Below, piece by piece: positions 8,345-18,100 of a stretch of DNA of 32,900 bases (its first letter is position 1; every line of letters begins with the position of its first letter). This stretch comes from Acanthamoeba lenticulata (Eukaryota > Discosea > Longamoebia > Acanthamoebidae). The notes under the pieces are model-generated. The model saw only the letters and a program-made list of their open reading frames with translations. It ran no database searches and was not told where the DNA came from. The stretch is taken from assembly GCA_002179805.1 (NCBI GenBank), contig NAVB01000540.1, positions 1-32,900 on the forward strand, in the 5' to 3' direction. The translations under genes and the position numbers were made by a program.

Positions 8345-11300
8345 CTAGTAGGCGTACAGGGCGTTCCGCATGGACTGGATATGATCTGTCCCCGAAGAAG
8401 CCGGCATGGTCACCATCTCCATCTCGTCGTCATTGTCATCCCCCCTGGCAGGCGGCAGAACCCAATCCTCCAAGACCGCGCGCATTTGGCGTTTCCGCCG
8501 CATGTAGACAAACGCCACGCCCACGGCGAGCAGCGCCACGACCGCCAGCGCCAGCGCCACGACCACGCCCGCGATGACGGCCGCGCCGTCGCCACCGCCG
8601 CCGCCCGACTCCAGCGTGGTCGAGTTCTTGTGGATGATCGGCGTCTTGCTGAGGGAAGGGCTTGCGGACGCCGTGGCGCTCGGGCTGCGCGTGGGCGATG
8701 TGCCCACCGAAGCCGATGCCGAGGCCGATATCGACGGCAAAGGCGACAGTGGGGACGATCGCGTTGATGAGGGCGATGGCGTGGACGCTCGCGTTGAAGT
8801 GGACAATGGCGTGGACGACCGCGATGAGGAGGACGTTGGTGTGGACGACCGCGTCGAAGAGGGAGATCGCGTTGGTGAACGCGTCAAAGTGGACGTTGGT
8901 GTTCGTGTCGCAGTCGAGGAAGGTGACTTCGAGGAGGACGCGCTGGGGAGCGGCGTGATCGAAGAACTGGGCGACGAGCTGGGCGAGGGTATCGCGAACG
9001 GACACGAGAAGAAGCGCGCGCGCGCTACGTAGCCGGGACCCAGGCCGGGGCCCATCATCGAGGTGTTGACGTAGATACCGCTCGAGGATGTCGTCAGCAG
9101 CGGCCCGGCCCGGACGGTGCTGCCAGCCGGGGCGGCCAGGGCGGCCGGCGCCAGCATCCACGCTGCTGTGCTGGTCGACTGCGTGTTGAACACGAGCCAA
9201 TAGGTTGTGTTGGCCGCCAGCGCCACGGGCGCTGTGGCGTTGAGTGTGAACTCGGCCCACCGGTAGGTGGCCAGGCCCAGGCCCGTTCCGCTCGTGCCGG
9301 TCCGGCCGGCGGCAGGTCGCAGATCAAATGAGGTCAACGTCGCGTCCGGCTGGCCGCCGACGTCCGCGCAGAGGCGGAGGTAATTCAGGCCCGCGGCGAG
9401 CGTGACGGTCCTGGTATTGGAGACCCAGAGCAGGTCAAACGCGACGGTTGTGATCGTTACGGCCTTGGTCACCGAGAAGGCCTGGGCCGCCGGGCCGTTG
9501 GCAGCGTTGGTATTCCAAGCGTCCGCCGCCACGGCCGTCATGGGCCCCGGCACGGTGCAGTCTGCCGCCGGGAGGCGCTGCTGCCAGGGCCACGAGGCTG
9601 GGACCGGGCACTCGAACAAGCGGGCCTTGGCCGCGAGCGACGGCGACCACGACCACGGAAGGTCCAGACCGCCGCCATCAACAGGCACGATGGCGTTCAC
9701 GAGCGCGCCCGAGGGCGAGGAGGACACCAAAAACGGGCCGACGGCGGCCAGGCCGGGCGCCGTTCCGCCGGCCGTGGCCGACAGGTTGGCTGACACCGGG
9801 CCGAGCGCCCAGCCGGCCCCGGAACCCAGGCCGCGCGCCTGGAGCGTGAGGAAGTAGGTCGTTCCGCCGGACAGCATGATGGGCGACGTGGCGTTGACGG
9901 TGACCGCACTCCAGCGGTAGACGCCCATGTAGGCGCTGGCACCCGGGGCGCCGCGCAAGCTGCTTATTTGGGACAAGTCGAACTCGCCCACGATCGCGGC
10001 CGGACGGTTGTCGCTGCCGCTAGTTCGGATCTAGTGTGGAAACAAACGTGGGCGTCCAGAGTTCAAGTTCCAGTGGACAGGAGGCCGCGTACGCGAAGAG
10101 AGTGGCCCAGCTGGCCGAGCGTGATGGCGGTGTCGAGCGTTACTTCGGTCCACAGGAGGTGGATGGAGACCGACGTCACCAGGAGCGTCCGCGCCACGGT
10201 AAAAGCCTGCGCCGACGCGCCGTTGGCGTTGTTCAAGTTGTACGCCGTGTAGATGCTCGTCGAGGCCGCGTCTGAGGTGGCGCCCGTCTGGCACGTCATG
10301 GGCGACATCGGGTCCACGGGCTGCACCAAGGGCGGGCTGCACTCGAAGAAGCGCGCCCGGCCCACAAAGTCGGCCGAGAGGCCTGGCGTCTGCCCGTAGC
10401 TGCCGTCTTGCGTGGTGGCCAGCAGCCCGCCCGTGGGGACGACCGCGGACTGCGTCTCGCCGCCGTCGGAAGTGGACGACGAGGAGGTCGGAGCGGCCGT
10501 GACCCACGAGGCGTAGCTGGTCGACTGCGTGTTGAAGACGAGGTAGTACGAGGTGTTGGGGAACAGCTGCACGGGCGCGGTGGCGTTGAGCACCACCTCG
10601 GCCCAGCGAAAGGAGGGAAGCCTCGAGATCCCGCTGTAGGCGCCCGCCTGGTCAGTCACGGACCACAAGTTGAAGACGCCCACCACCAGGTCAGGCAGGC
10701 CTGACGAGCCGTTGACGTGGATCTGCGCACCAATAGGAAAAAGAGCTCGTTAATTACCCGTTACACGTCACAGAATTGCCCGACTACACGCACGCGTAGA
10801 GCGTTTTGGCCCAAGGCCAGCGTCACGAGACGATTCGTGATCCACAAGATAGGCACCGAGACGGCGCTCACGTTCATCGCGCGTGTCACGGTGAAGCCCT
10901 GGGCCGCTGGGCCGAGCAGGTTGTTGTGCATCACCCAGCTGACGTCGATCGCCTCGTCCGATGTGAGACCGACCGATGCGCACGTCGGCGGCGCGTCCAC
11001 GAGCGGCGCCAGAGCCGTGCACTCGAGGAAGCGGGCCTTGGGCACGTAGTTGGCCGGCATGCCTGGCACGGTGCTGAGGTTGACGATGCTGCTGTTGCCG
11101 ATGGTCATGTTCAGCGCCAAAACGGGGCCCAAGCTCTGAAGGTAGGACGAGTGTTGAGGCAGTTGCGCTGCGGGCGCGAGGGACCACGAGGCCCAGGGCG
11201 TGTCGGTGAGGTCAAGCACGAGGAAGTAGCTCGTGTTGGCCGCCAGCTGGACGGGCGAGCTGGCCCGGGCCACAAACTCGGCGTATCTGAAGGCGCCCCC

Positions 11301-13184
11301 CACCCCCACGTTGGCGCTGGCGGCCGCCTTGCCCGCATCGGGGCTGGCGACGTCCAAGCTGAACGAGGCCACCGTGGCGTTGGGGACTCCTTGCCAATCG
11401 ACGGTAATCTGCACATGACAGAGCAACAGTGAGAATGCGACCGGCGTTGACCAATGTCAACGAATTGGGGGTCAAACCCAGAGCGCGTTCCGGCGAAACG
11501 CGGGCGTGAGCGAGGCGTCGCTGGTGGTCCAGAGCAGCTCAAACGCGACCGCGGCCACGCTCACGTTTTGGGTCATGCGGAAGGCCATCGCCACCTGCGC
11601 TCGGATAGGCACCGAGCTCGGGACGGCGGCCGTTTGGCTCGGACTCGCACTGGCGTTGGTCGTGCGGCCCAGCTCACACGGCGGCGCCGAGGCGCCGGCC
11701 GCGGCCGCGGTCGTAGGCCACGTGAGCCGCGTGATCGGGGTCTTGCAGCCCCTGAACCTTGCCGAGATGGCGTTGTAATTGGCCGGCCAGCTGCTCTCCC
11801 CGCTGGACCACGTGTCGAGCACCACGGCGTCGCCCGCCGAGGGCACATACCCGTTGGCCAGCCGCGAGTAGACGACCGTGCTCGCCTTCGATGGCCAGCG
11901 AAACACCATCCAATACGCGCTGTCCCCGAGGAGCGTGATGCCCCCGCCGTCCCCTTCGACCACAAAGGGCAACGGAAACGTGAAGCGCCCGTCCCACCGC
12001 ATGAGGGCCAACGCCTGGCCTTTGCTTGTCGACGTGATGTCCTCGGTGTAGAGGACCACCTCGGCGATGACCGGAGAGCCCAAGCGGATGACCTCTATGT
12101 CGAGCGCCAATTCGTAGAGGGTGACGTCCTGCCGCGGGCCCACGAGCAGGCGCTGGACGAGGACGTTGTCGTCGTAGATGATCGGATTCCACGACGTATC
12201 GCCGTCGTAAAAGGCGGTGGAGGAGGCCAGTGTGGTCAACGCGCACGCGGGTGAAGGGGAAGGGTCACCTCCCTGCCTGGCCGCAGGCCCCCTCCACGAG
12301 CTCGGCCCGAGTCCCGAGTCGGCTGCAGCTAGCGGCGTCGAACAGTGGCAAGGCGAGGGCGCAACACAGCCGTAGAGGCTCGCCTTGAGCCTAGCACCAG
12401 TCCAGCTTCTTCTTGTGAGAACGGCAACCTCAAGGCCGTCGTTAGGAATGAGCCGAAAGGCGTCGGCGGCGAGTGGCAGCGAGGTGGGCTGGCCAGCTGG
12501 GTCGGCGGATTTCTCGACAATGGTCCAGATGCCCACGGGCAGCCGGGTCGTGTCGTTGGTCGTGGAACTGTCGTTAATGCTTGCGGACGCTGCAGCGAGG
12601 TCGACCACCAGCCAGTAAGCGGCTCCCGGCTCGAGCCTTGCGCCGCCTGGTGAGGCCGAGAAGAAAGTGTGGCGCCAGGCGTCTGAGCGGGAAGGGCTCG
12701 CCCTGGCGATGAAGCCCGCCTCCTCATGGGTCGCAGGGATCGTAAAGGCACCGTCAGGAAGTGGCGCGCCTGGCTGGCCGGCGTCCTCTCCGAGTGCTGG
12801 GCTGTGTGAGAAGAAGCGGATCGCCGTCACTTCGGAGCCCAAGAGCACGGGCAGGTCTGGTTATGGCAGCCAGTGAGAAATGCTACAAACAACACAATTT
12901 ATGACATATAAAAAATTCAATAAAATTATACTTATATTAAAAAACTTACCTGTGTCCAGCTCGAGGACTACGCTGGAGACGTAGAGCTCGGTGCTCTGGC
13001 CTAGATATCGGTTGGCTACACGAGAACCGCGGATAGGAGCCAAGTAGTCATGGGGGGTGTGGTCTGCGAGTAGAGTGCAAGGCACGTCACTGGCAGCCGC
13101 GGAGAAGAGGAAGAGGAGTGCGTGTAGACCTAGCGCCGCCCACAAGGGCGGTGGAAGCCAGCCCTTGACGCATCGAGGCTTCAT
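8345..13184 (-). CDS. Giant type I surface protein with six tandem beta-rich repeats
   Basis: Exons 13184-12950, 12856-11478, 11408-10794, 10722-10093 and 10030-8345 close in frame to give 1,514 residues. Residues 1-32 are a signal peptide (L-H-A-L-L-F-L-F-S-A-A-A-S). Six repeats of roughly 200 residues follow. Each has a strand motif such as L-A-A-N-T-T-Y-W-L-V-F, L-F-P-N-T-S-Y-Y-L-V-F or L-A-A-N-T-S-Y-F-L-V-L, and ends in A-R-F-x-x-C (R-F-R-G-C, R-F-L-E-C, R-F-F-E-C, R-L-F-E-C, R-F-F-S-C). The pattern resembles the choice-of-anchor R type of extracellular repeat; this is from memory, not a search. Many N-x-S/T sites are present. A Ser/Thr/Pro stalk precedes a membrane helix at about 1436-1462 (A-A-V-I-A-G-V-V-V-A-L-A-L-A-V-V) and a 52-residue acidic cytoplasmic tail starting M-R-R-K-R. 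The likely role is a cell-surface glycoprotein in adhesion or ligand binding. Confidence 0.9.
8650..8985 (-). repeat. Imperfect short tandem repeats encoding the S/T/P stalk
   Basis: The stalk of the surface protein is encoded by imperfect repeats of short units rich in S-T-R, T-P and S-S-S motifs. On the plus strand the same DNA reads as alternating GTGGAC, GACCGCG and GAGGAC blocks. This creates a long Asp/Glu/Val-rich open frame on the plus strand that is only an antisense shadow. Confidence 0.75.
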
Positions 13185-13329
13185 TGCACCTCTCGGGGGA
13201 GGAGTCTTTTTTTGTCTTTTTTAGGATTGACGGGGAGAACGAGCAAAGGAAAATATTGCTCGTCTAATTGAAAAAAAAAAAAATAGAGAAAAGACATGAA
13301 TCTTTATGCGTGCTTTAAACACCGGCGTG

Positions 13330-13796
13330 TTATTTGCAGCAGGCGGGGCAAGGAAGACCGTGGATGCCAGCATTGTCGAGGCAGCAGCAGCATCGGTCCC
13401 ACATGGGGCCCATGCACGCAATGCAATCCTCAAGAGTGCGCTGACACCAACGCACACACCTGAGGATCTTTTCGGCACACTTGACATTGTCCCAGATCTA
13501 TTATTGACAAGTGAGTTAGCCATCGAACGAAAGAAGGACGTAAAAAAGATGGAGAAAAAAAACAAAAAAAAAATTGTCACCTTGCAGCAGTGATCAAACG
13601 GGGCGGGCTCGAAGAAGGCTCGGCACTCGGCCTCAGTCGAGTTGGCGCAGCGGAACTGCGCCAGGGCAAGCAGGTTTTGTGCGTGGTTTGGCTCGAGCGA
13701 CGACACGTCAAGGCCCTGCGAAGAGATAGAGGCCTTGGCGACGGCCAGCACAGCCGCAAGGAGGAAGATGGTAGGCAGCATAAGGGTGAGCTTCAT
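13330..13796 (-). CDS. Small Cys-rich secreted protein
   Basis: Two exons, 13796-13581 and 13497-13330, join in phase 0 to give 127 residues. Residues 1-22 (M-K-L-T-L-M-L-P-T-I-F-L-L-A-A-V-L-A-V-A-K-A) are a strong signal peptide. The mature part has an N-terminal helical stretch, then many cysteines: F-D-H-C-C-K, K-C-A-E-K-I-L-R-C-V-R-W-C, D-C-I-A-C-M, D-R-C-C-C-L and finally P-C-P-A-C-C-K before TAA. About 17 Cys in 127 residues implies a disulphide-stabilised extracellular product. The second exon is only 56 codons and lacks a Met, so it is easy to miss. The intron contains an A/T-rich run. I do not recognise the family and assign no activity. It lies between the giant surface gene and the mini-mucin gene, all with signal peptides. 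Confidence 0.8.
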
Positions 13797-14138
13797 CACG
13801 TGAGCTGGTGTGGTTTGTGGTTTGGTTGGCAAATGCGGTGACGCAACCATTGCGGCAACCACAAGTGGTAAAGTCCTTGGGCATTGGCCGATTCCTTAAT
13901 TAAGGGTTTCTTCCTTCCCCTGTTCTCAGTGCCACTCCTGTCTCCCCCAGCCTAATACCATTGGCGGAAACGAAAGTCGTTTTTCTTCTTCATTTTCCTG
14001 CCACAGAGAAAAAATGTGGAGCACCACCATCTTGCCTAAAATGGGCCAAGAACAAGCTCTCTCCTCTTCCCTCCTTGAAGCGACGCACCTGGAGCGGCTT
14101 TGACTGTTTGCTTGTTTGCCTAAACCACGTTGAGAAAT
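13797..14138. promoter_or_regulatory. Divergent intergenic region
   Basis: These 342 bases separate the start codons of the Cys-rich protein (-) and the mini-mucin-like protein (+), so both promoters should lie here. I see an AT-rich patch with TTAATTAAG near 13898 but no unambiguous TATA box or other element, and no gene. Confidence 0.5.
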
Positions 14139-14579
14139 ATGGCGCGCCTTTCACTGTTCCTTGTGTTCATTCTGCTTCTGCAATCTACCCTCGCGCTGGC
14201 GGACCCTACCCCGCCTGTGGACTCTCCCTCTCCCTCTTCCTCTCCCACCAACTCCCCCTCCGCCAGCCCATCGATTTCTGGAGAGCCCTCCGCCTCACCC
14301 TCTGCCTCCAGCTCGCCCTCCGCCTCACCCTCTTCCTTGCCCTCTGCATCCAATACGCCTTCCAGCTCTCCCTCAGTTTCGGCCTCGCCGTCGCACAGCC
14401 CCAAGGCTGTTCGCCCAACAACGCCCAACAAGCCCTCCGGCGGCCTTTCCGGAGGCGACGTGGCAGGAATCGTGTTTGGCGTGCTCGCCACCGTCGTCAT
14501 CATCTCCGGCCTGGCCGTGGGCGGCATCTACCTGTTCCGCCACAGGCTGCGCTCCTCCTACCTCCCCATCAACCCATAA
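14139..14579 (+). CDS. Mini-mucin-like type I membrane protein
   Basis: Single-exon gene of 146 residues. The start at 14139 gives a signal peptide (M-A-R-L-S-L-F-L-V-F-I-L-L-L-Q-S-T-L-A-L). About 65 residues of Ser/Pro/Ala stalk follow (repeats such as S-P-S-A-S-P-S and S-S-P-S-A-S), then a membrane helix (D-V-A-G-I-V-F-G-V-L-A-T-V-V-I-I-S-G-L-A-V-G) and a short basic tail (F-R-H-R-L-R). The architecture matches the C-terminal end of the giant surface protein 950 bases away, including a Gly-rich juxtamembrane segment before the helix. The stalk is a probable O-glycosylation region. It contains no globular domain, so it may act as a spacer or coat glycoprotein. Confidence 0.85.
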   Translation: MARLSLFLVFILLLQSTLALADPTPPVDSPSPSSSPTNSPSASPSISGEPSASPSASSSPSASPSSLPSASNTPSSSPSVSASPSHSPKAVRPTTPNKPSGGLSGGDVAGIVFGVLATVVIISGLAVGGIYLFRHRLRSSYLPINP

Positions 14580-14705
14580 ACGCCTCGCGAGACATGTCAG
14601 CTTCATCTTTGTCCTGTACGTGCATAAACGTTGTTGGAGAGAACCTGTTTTTAGGTTTTGTTTTTGTCATCATGGCTTCACTATTAGTAAGATTATAAAT
14701 TTAAG

Positions 14706-14716
14706 TTTATTTTATT
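14706..14716 (-). terminator. Overlapping poly(A) signals AATAAA
   Basis: Two overlapping minus-strand AATAAA hexamers lie just past the stop of the F-box-like gene, and a third overlaps the stop codon region. They fit cleavage and polyadenylation of that transcript. The convergent plus-strand gene ends at 14579. Confidence 0.6.
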
Positions 14717-14721
14717 GATGT

Positions 14722-15036
14722 TTATTCTTGCATTTCCGAAAGAAGCCAGGCAGGCACTTGTCGAAGGTCTGCACGGTCCGTGGCGAGCAGCCAGCGCAGG
14801 ATGGGATACTTGTTCTGCCGGAGCGCGACGCGGGTGAGAAGCTCCAGGTCGATTGAACTGTCGGTTTCAACCATCCACTGGACCACTTTGACATCGCCGC
14901 TCCTGACGGCTTCCACCCAGCTCTTGCAGACGAAACGGCACACCGGCAGTGCCAGCGGATCGACGTTTCCTAAAATGATGCCCACCAGCTCCTTCATGAG
15001 CTGAGGGGCCTCCAGCTCCATCTCTTCGCGCTCCAT
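14722..15036 (-). CDS. F-box/ankyrin-like small protein
   Basis: Single-exon gene of 104 residues. Residues 10-45 (L-M-K-E-L-V-G-I-I-L-G-N-V-D-P-L-A-L-P, then C-R-F-V-C-K-S-W) resemble an F-box, with the hydrophobic core and the C-K-S-W ending. The remaining residues read G-D-V-K-V-V-Q-W-M-V-E-T and Y-P-I-L-R-W-L-L-A, typical of two degenerate ankyrin-type helices. F-box plus ankyrin proteins usually recruit substrates to SCF ubiquitin ligases. Such proteins are abundant in amoebae and in the large DNA viruses of amoebae, but base composition here matches the neighbours and nothing suggests transfer. It is much shorter than usual, so it may be a truncated member. It lies 83 bases downstream of the vinculin-family stop. 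Confidence 0.65.
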   Translation of the reverse strand: MEREEMELEAPQLMKELVGIILGNVDPLALPVCRFVCKSWVEAVRSGDVKVVQWMVETDSSIDLELLTRVALRQNKYPILRWLLATDRADLRQVPAWLLSEMQE

Positions 15037-15119
15037 CTTCTTTGTTTCTGGTGTTCACATCCCTTCAGTTCATGAGTATTTTAATTAAATTTTTAACAGA
15101 AAAGACAGTTTGTTTTTCC

Positions 15120-18100
15120 TCAAGCAAAGGTGTGCTTGAGGTCGCCCACCTCGGCCGTGTCGATGAGGGTGATGACGGCCGAGGCCAGGCCCTTGCCGCA
15201 AGTGACCAACTGGCCCTCGGTCGTGCTGTCGGCGATCTCTGACGCGGTCTTGACGGCGCTCAGGATCTTGAGCTGGATGCCAAAGTTGCGGGCGGCGATG
15301 GCCGACGAGCGCAGCTGGTCGACGATCTTGGGGTCGCGGCAGGTCTTGCACATCTCCTCCGTGTGCTTGCCGATCTCCACCGACATGTCGGAGATGGCCT
15401 TGGTCGCGCGGATGATCTCCTTCTTGTCGCCGCGCTGCGCGGCCTGCGAGAGCTTGGCCATCTCGATGCCGATCCGCCTCGACGCGTTGATGATTCGGCC
15501 CTTGGGCGTGGCGTCGTCGACGGCGTCACGGCCGGCGAGCGCCGCGTCGATGGCGGCCGCGGCGCCGGCCACGGACGTGACCTTGGACATGTCGGCCTTG
15601 GTCCGCGGCTGCTCCTTGGCCGCCACCCGCTTGCCCGCCGCGACCAGCCTGTCCAAACCACGTTAGTGAGCAAGCTCGTGCCGTGTGTCGTGTTGTGCCG
15701 TTTGCGCGGGGGGCCACGTACGCGGCGTTGGCCTGCTGGGCGGTCTTGACCTGCCGGAGGGCCTCGCCCTGCTTGGCGGTGTCGCGCGGGGCGGCAGCCA
15801 CCGCGCGGAGGGACGCAACCAGGGCCGGCTTGGCGGCCTCGAGCCGCTTGGCCTCAGCCACGAGGATGGCCTGCACCTCCGGGTGCTGCGTGTGCGCGTG
15901 AGCCTCGCGCGCGGCGACCACCTGCAGGTCGAGGCGCCGCTCGATCGTCGGCACGAGGGCCGCCACGGCCGCACCGCGGCCGGCCGAGACCGCCCCGGCC
16001 GCGGCCTCGAGGTCGGCCTGCAGCGCGGCGCCGTTGGCCACGAGCCTCTCCTCGGGCGACGACGCCACGGCCGCCGCCAGCCCTGCGTCGGCAGAAACGC
16101 CACGTCAGCAACACCTAGGTGTGAGTGTGTGGAACGCCAAGAATGCGCGCACCCTTGGCCGACTTCTTGATCTCGGCGAGCAGCTGTTCGATGGCCTGGT
16201 GGAGGGCCGGGTCATCGGGCTGGCGCAAGAGCTGGGCCGCGAGGGCGCGCAGCTGGTGGAGCTGCTCTTCGGCCCGCCGGGCGGCCACGAGGATCCGGTT
16301 GCGCTGCTCGGGGTCCTTGCACTGGTCGGCGACGGCCTTGGCCAGCAGGATCTGCTGCGCCAGCTCGTCGGCGATGGCGCTCAGCTCGTCGTACGAGGTC
16401 CCGTCCACGCGGCCCAGCGTGTCGATCCGCCTCACCAGGTCCTGCAGGTCCGTTTCGTCAGTCCTCCCAACGATGTCCTCATCGTCGTGGTCGCCGTCGA
16501 CGACGGCCGCCACGGCCACGACAACGTCGAGGAGCGGGGAGCGTACGTCGGCGGCCTGCTGGATGCGCTGCTCGGCGTCGGCCGGCGGCACGAGCGCGGC
16601 CACCACGGCGTCGTTCAGCTTCTGAATCTCGTTCAGCCCGCTGCTCACCTGCTGCCGCGCCTGTGCGTGCGCGCGCGCCGAGCGCAGCCGTGTGAGACGA
16701 TCGTCCCGAGGGCAGGGGCGGAGCTCCAGGGGCGGGCGGTGCTGTACGGCGGCGTCGCCGGCGGCGGCCAGGGCAACGCGGGCCGGGTCCACGCCGGCGG
16801 TGGCCCTGGCGAGCTTGGCCGACAGGTCGAGCATGGCGGCGCCCAGCGGCGTGTCCGGCTGGCGGTCGGCCGCCACGCGGGCCAGCGCGGCCTGCTGGCG
16901 GAGGACCTGCTGGAGCACGGCCGCGGCGGCCGCGGCGTCGTCCCGGCGGCCGGCGCGGACGGCCTCGTCCACGCTGCGCACGAGACCGTCGATGCGCGCG
17001 GCGTTGGCCAGCAGGAGGCCGGCCTCGGCCTCCGGTGCCACGGCGGCGCCCACCAGCAGCGCGCCGGCGGCCGACAGGCTGGCCGTGCCAGTGGCCAGCT
17101 TGGCCTGCGCCGCGGGGTCGCCCGCCACGGCTCCTGCAAGCAAGCTAACGTCAGCCGCCACATTGCGACAAAACAAAGAATGTCAAGAATGATGCGCCGA
17201 CCTGCGAGGCTCTCCTTGATGACGTTGAAGGCGGCGGCCATTTGATTGCAGGCCGACAGCAGGCTTTGCTGGAATGGCGCGCGGCCATGGGCACGGTCAG
17301 CCGCCAGAGTGCTGAAGGCCAGGAGTTTCCAAATGGAAATGCGTGAGGGGCTGTACCTTGCGGCCGGGGTCCTGCATGTTGGCGGCGATGGCCTTGGCGA
17401 CGGTCATGTTCTTCTTGAGCGACTCGAGCACATCGGCCAGTGCGGCATTGGCGGCCGGCCTGTGCCAACAGGCATGACGTCAGCACCATAAGACGTCAGC
17501 ATGATGAGGATGGAGGAGGAGGACAGCAACGCACAGGTCGGCGTTGGCGACGGCGGCGGTGAGGGCCTCCAGGCTGCGCGCCATGTCGGCCTGGGCCTCG
17601 AGCAGGAGCTGCTCCGGGCTCAGCGTGATGGCCGCGCTCTCGGCGCAGGCGGCCTGGAGGCCGCGCACGCCGGCGCCAAAGGCCTGCTTGGCGGCCGGGT
17701 CACCCGGGTTGAGGATCGTCGACTTGGTCGCGTTGACCAGCTCCTGCAAGGCCCGCGCGATCCTGTGTTATGTGTGGAATGCGTGGCCAGCAGAGACCCC
17801 AGAGTCAGAGAATGCGTGGAATGCAAACTTCGATCTCACTCAACGTACTTGGCGGCGGCGTCGTTCATGCGGGGCACGGCGTCGGGCTGGCGCGAGGCCG
17901 CGGCCACGGCCTTGCACAGCGCCGCGTGCTGGCCCACGGCGACAGAGACGGCCTTGAGCGCCGTCGCGATCTCCTGCGCGTCGCCGCGGGCCTCGGCGGC
18001 CTTGAGCGCGGCGAGCGCGTTATCGACCTTGGCCTGCGACAGGGCCAGGCGCTCAGCCCCGCCCACGCCGCCCTCGGCCGGCCGGGCGCCCTCGAGCACG

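Noticed and set aside
8574..9032. Asp/Glu/Val-rich open frame on the plus strand
   Set aside because: It is the reverse reading of the Ser/Thr/Pro stalk repeats of the surface protein.
11454..12254. 266-codon plus-strand open frame rich in Arg and Gly
   Set aside because: It is a shadow of the surface-protein exon 2, with biased composition and no start context or domain.
14722..15036. Viral origin of the F-box/ankyrin-like gene
   Set aside because: Such genes occur in large DNA viruses of amoebae, but this one has host-like composition and poly(A) signals and no other viral genes nearby.
16034..17245. 403-codon open frame on the plus strand
   Set aside because: It is antisense to the largest vinculin-family exon. 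GC-rich Ala codons produce long open frames on the other strand; the minus frame has family landmarks and splice consistency, the plus frame does not.
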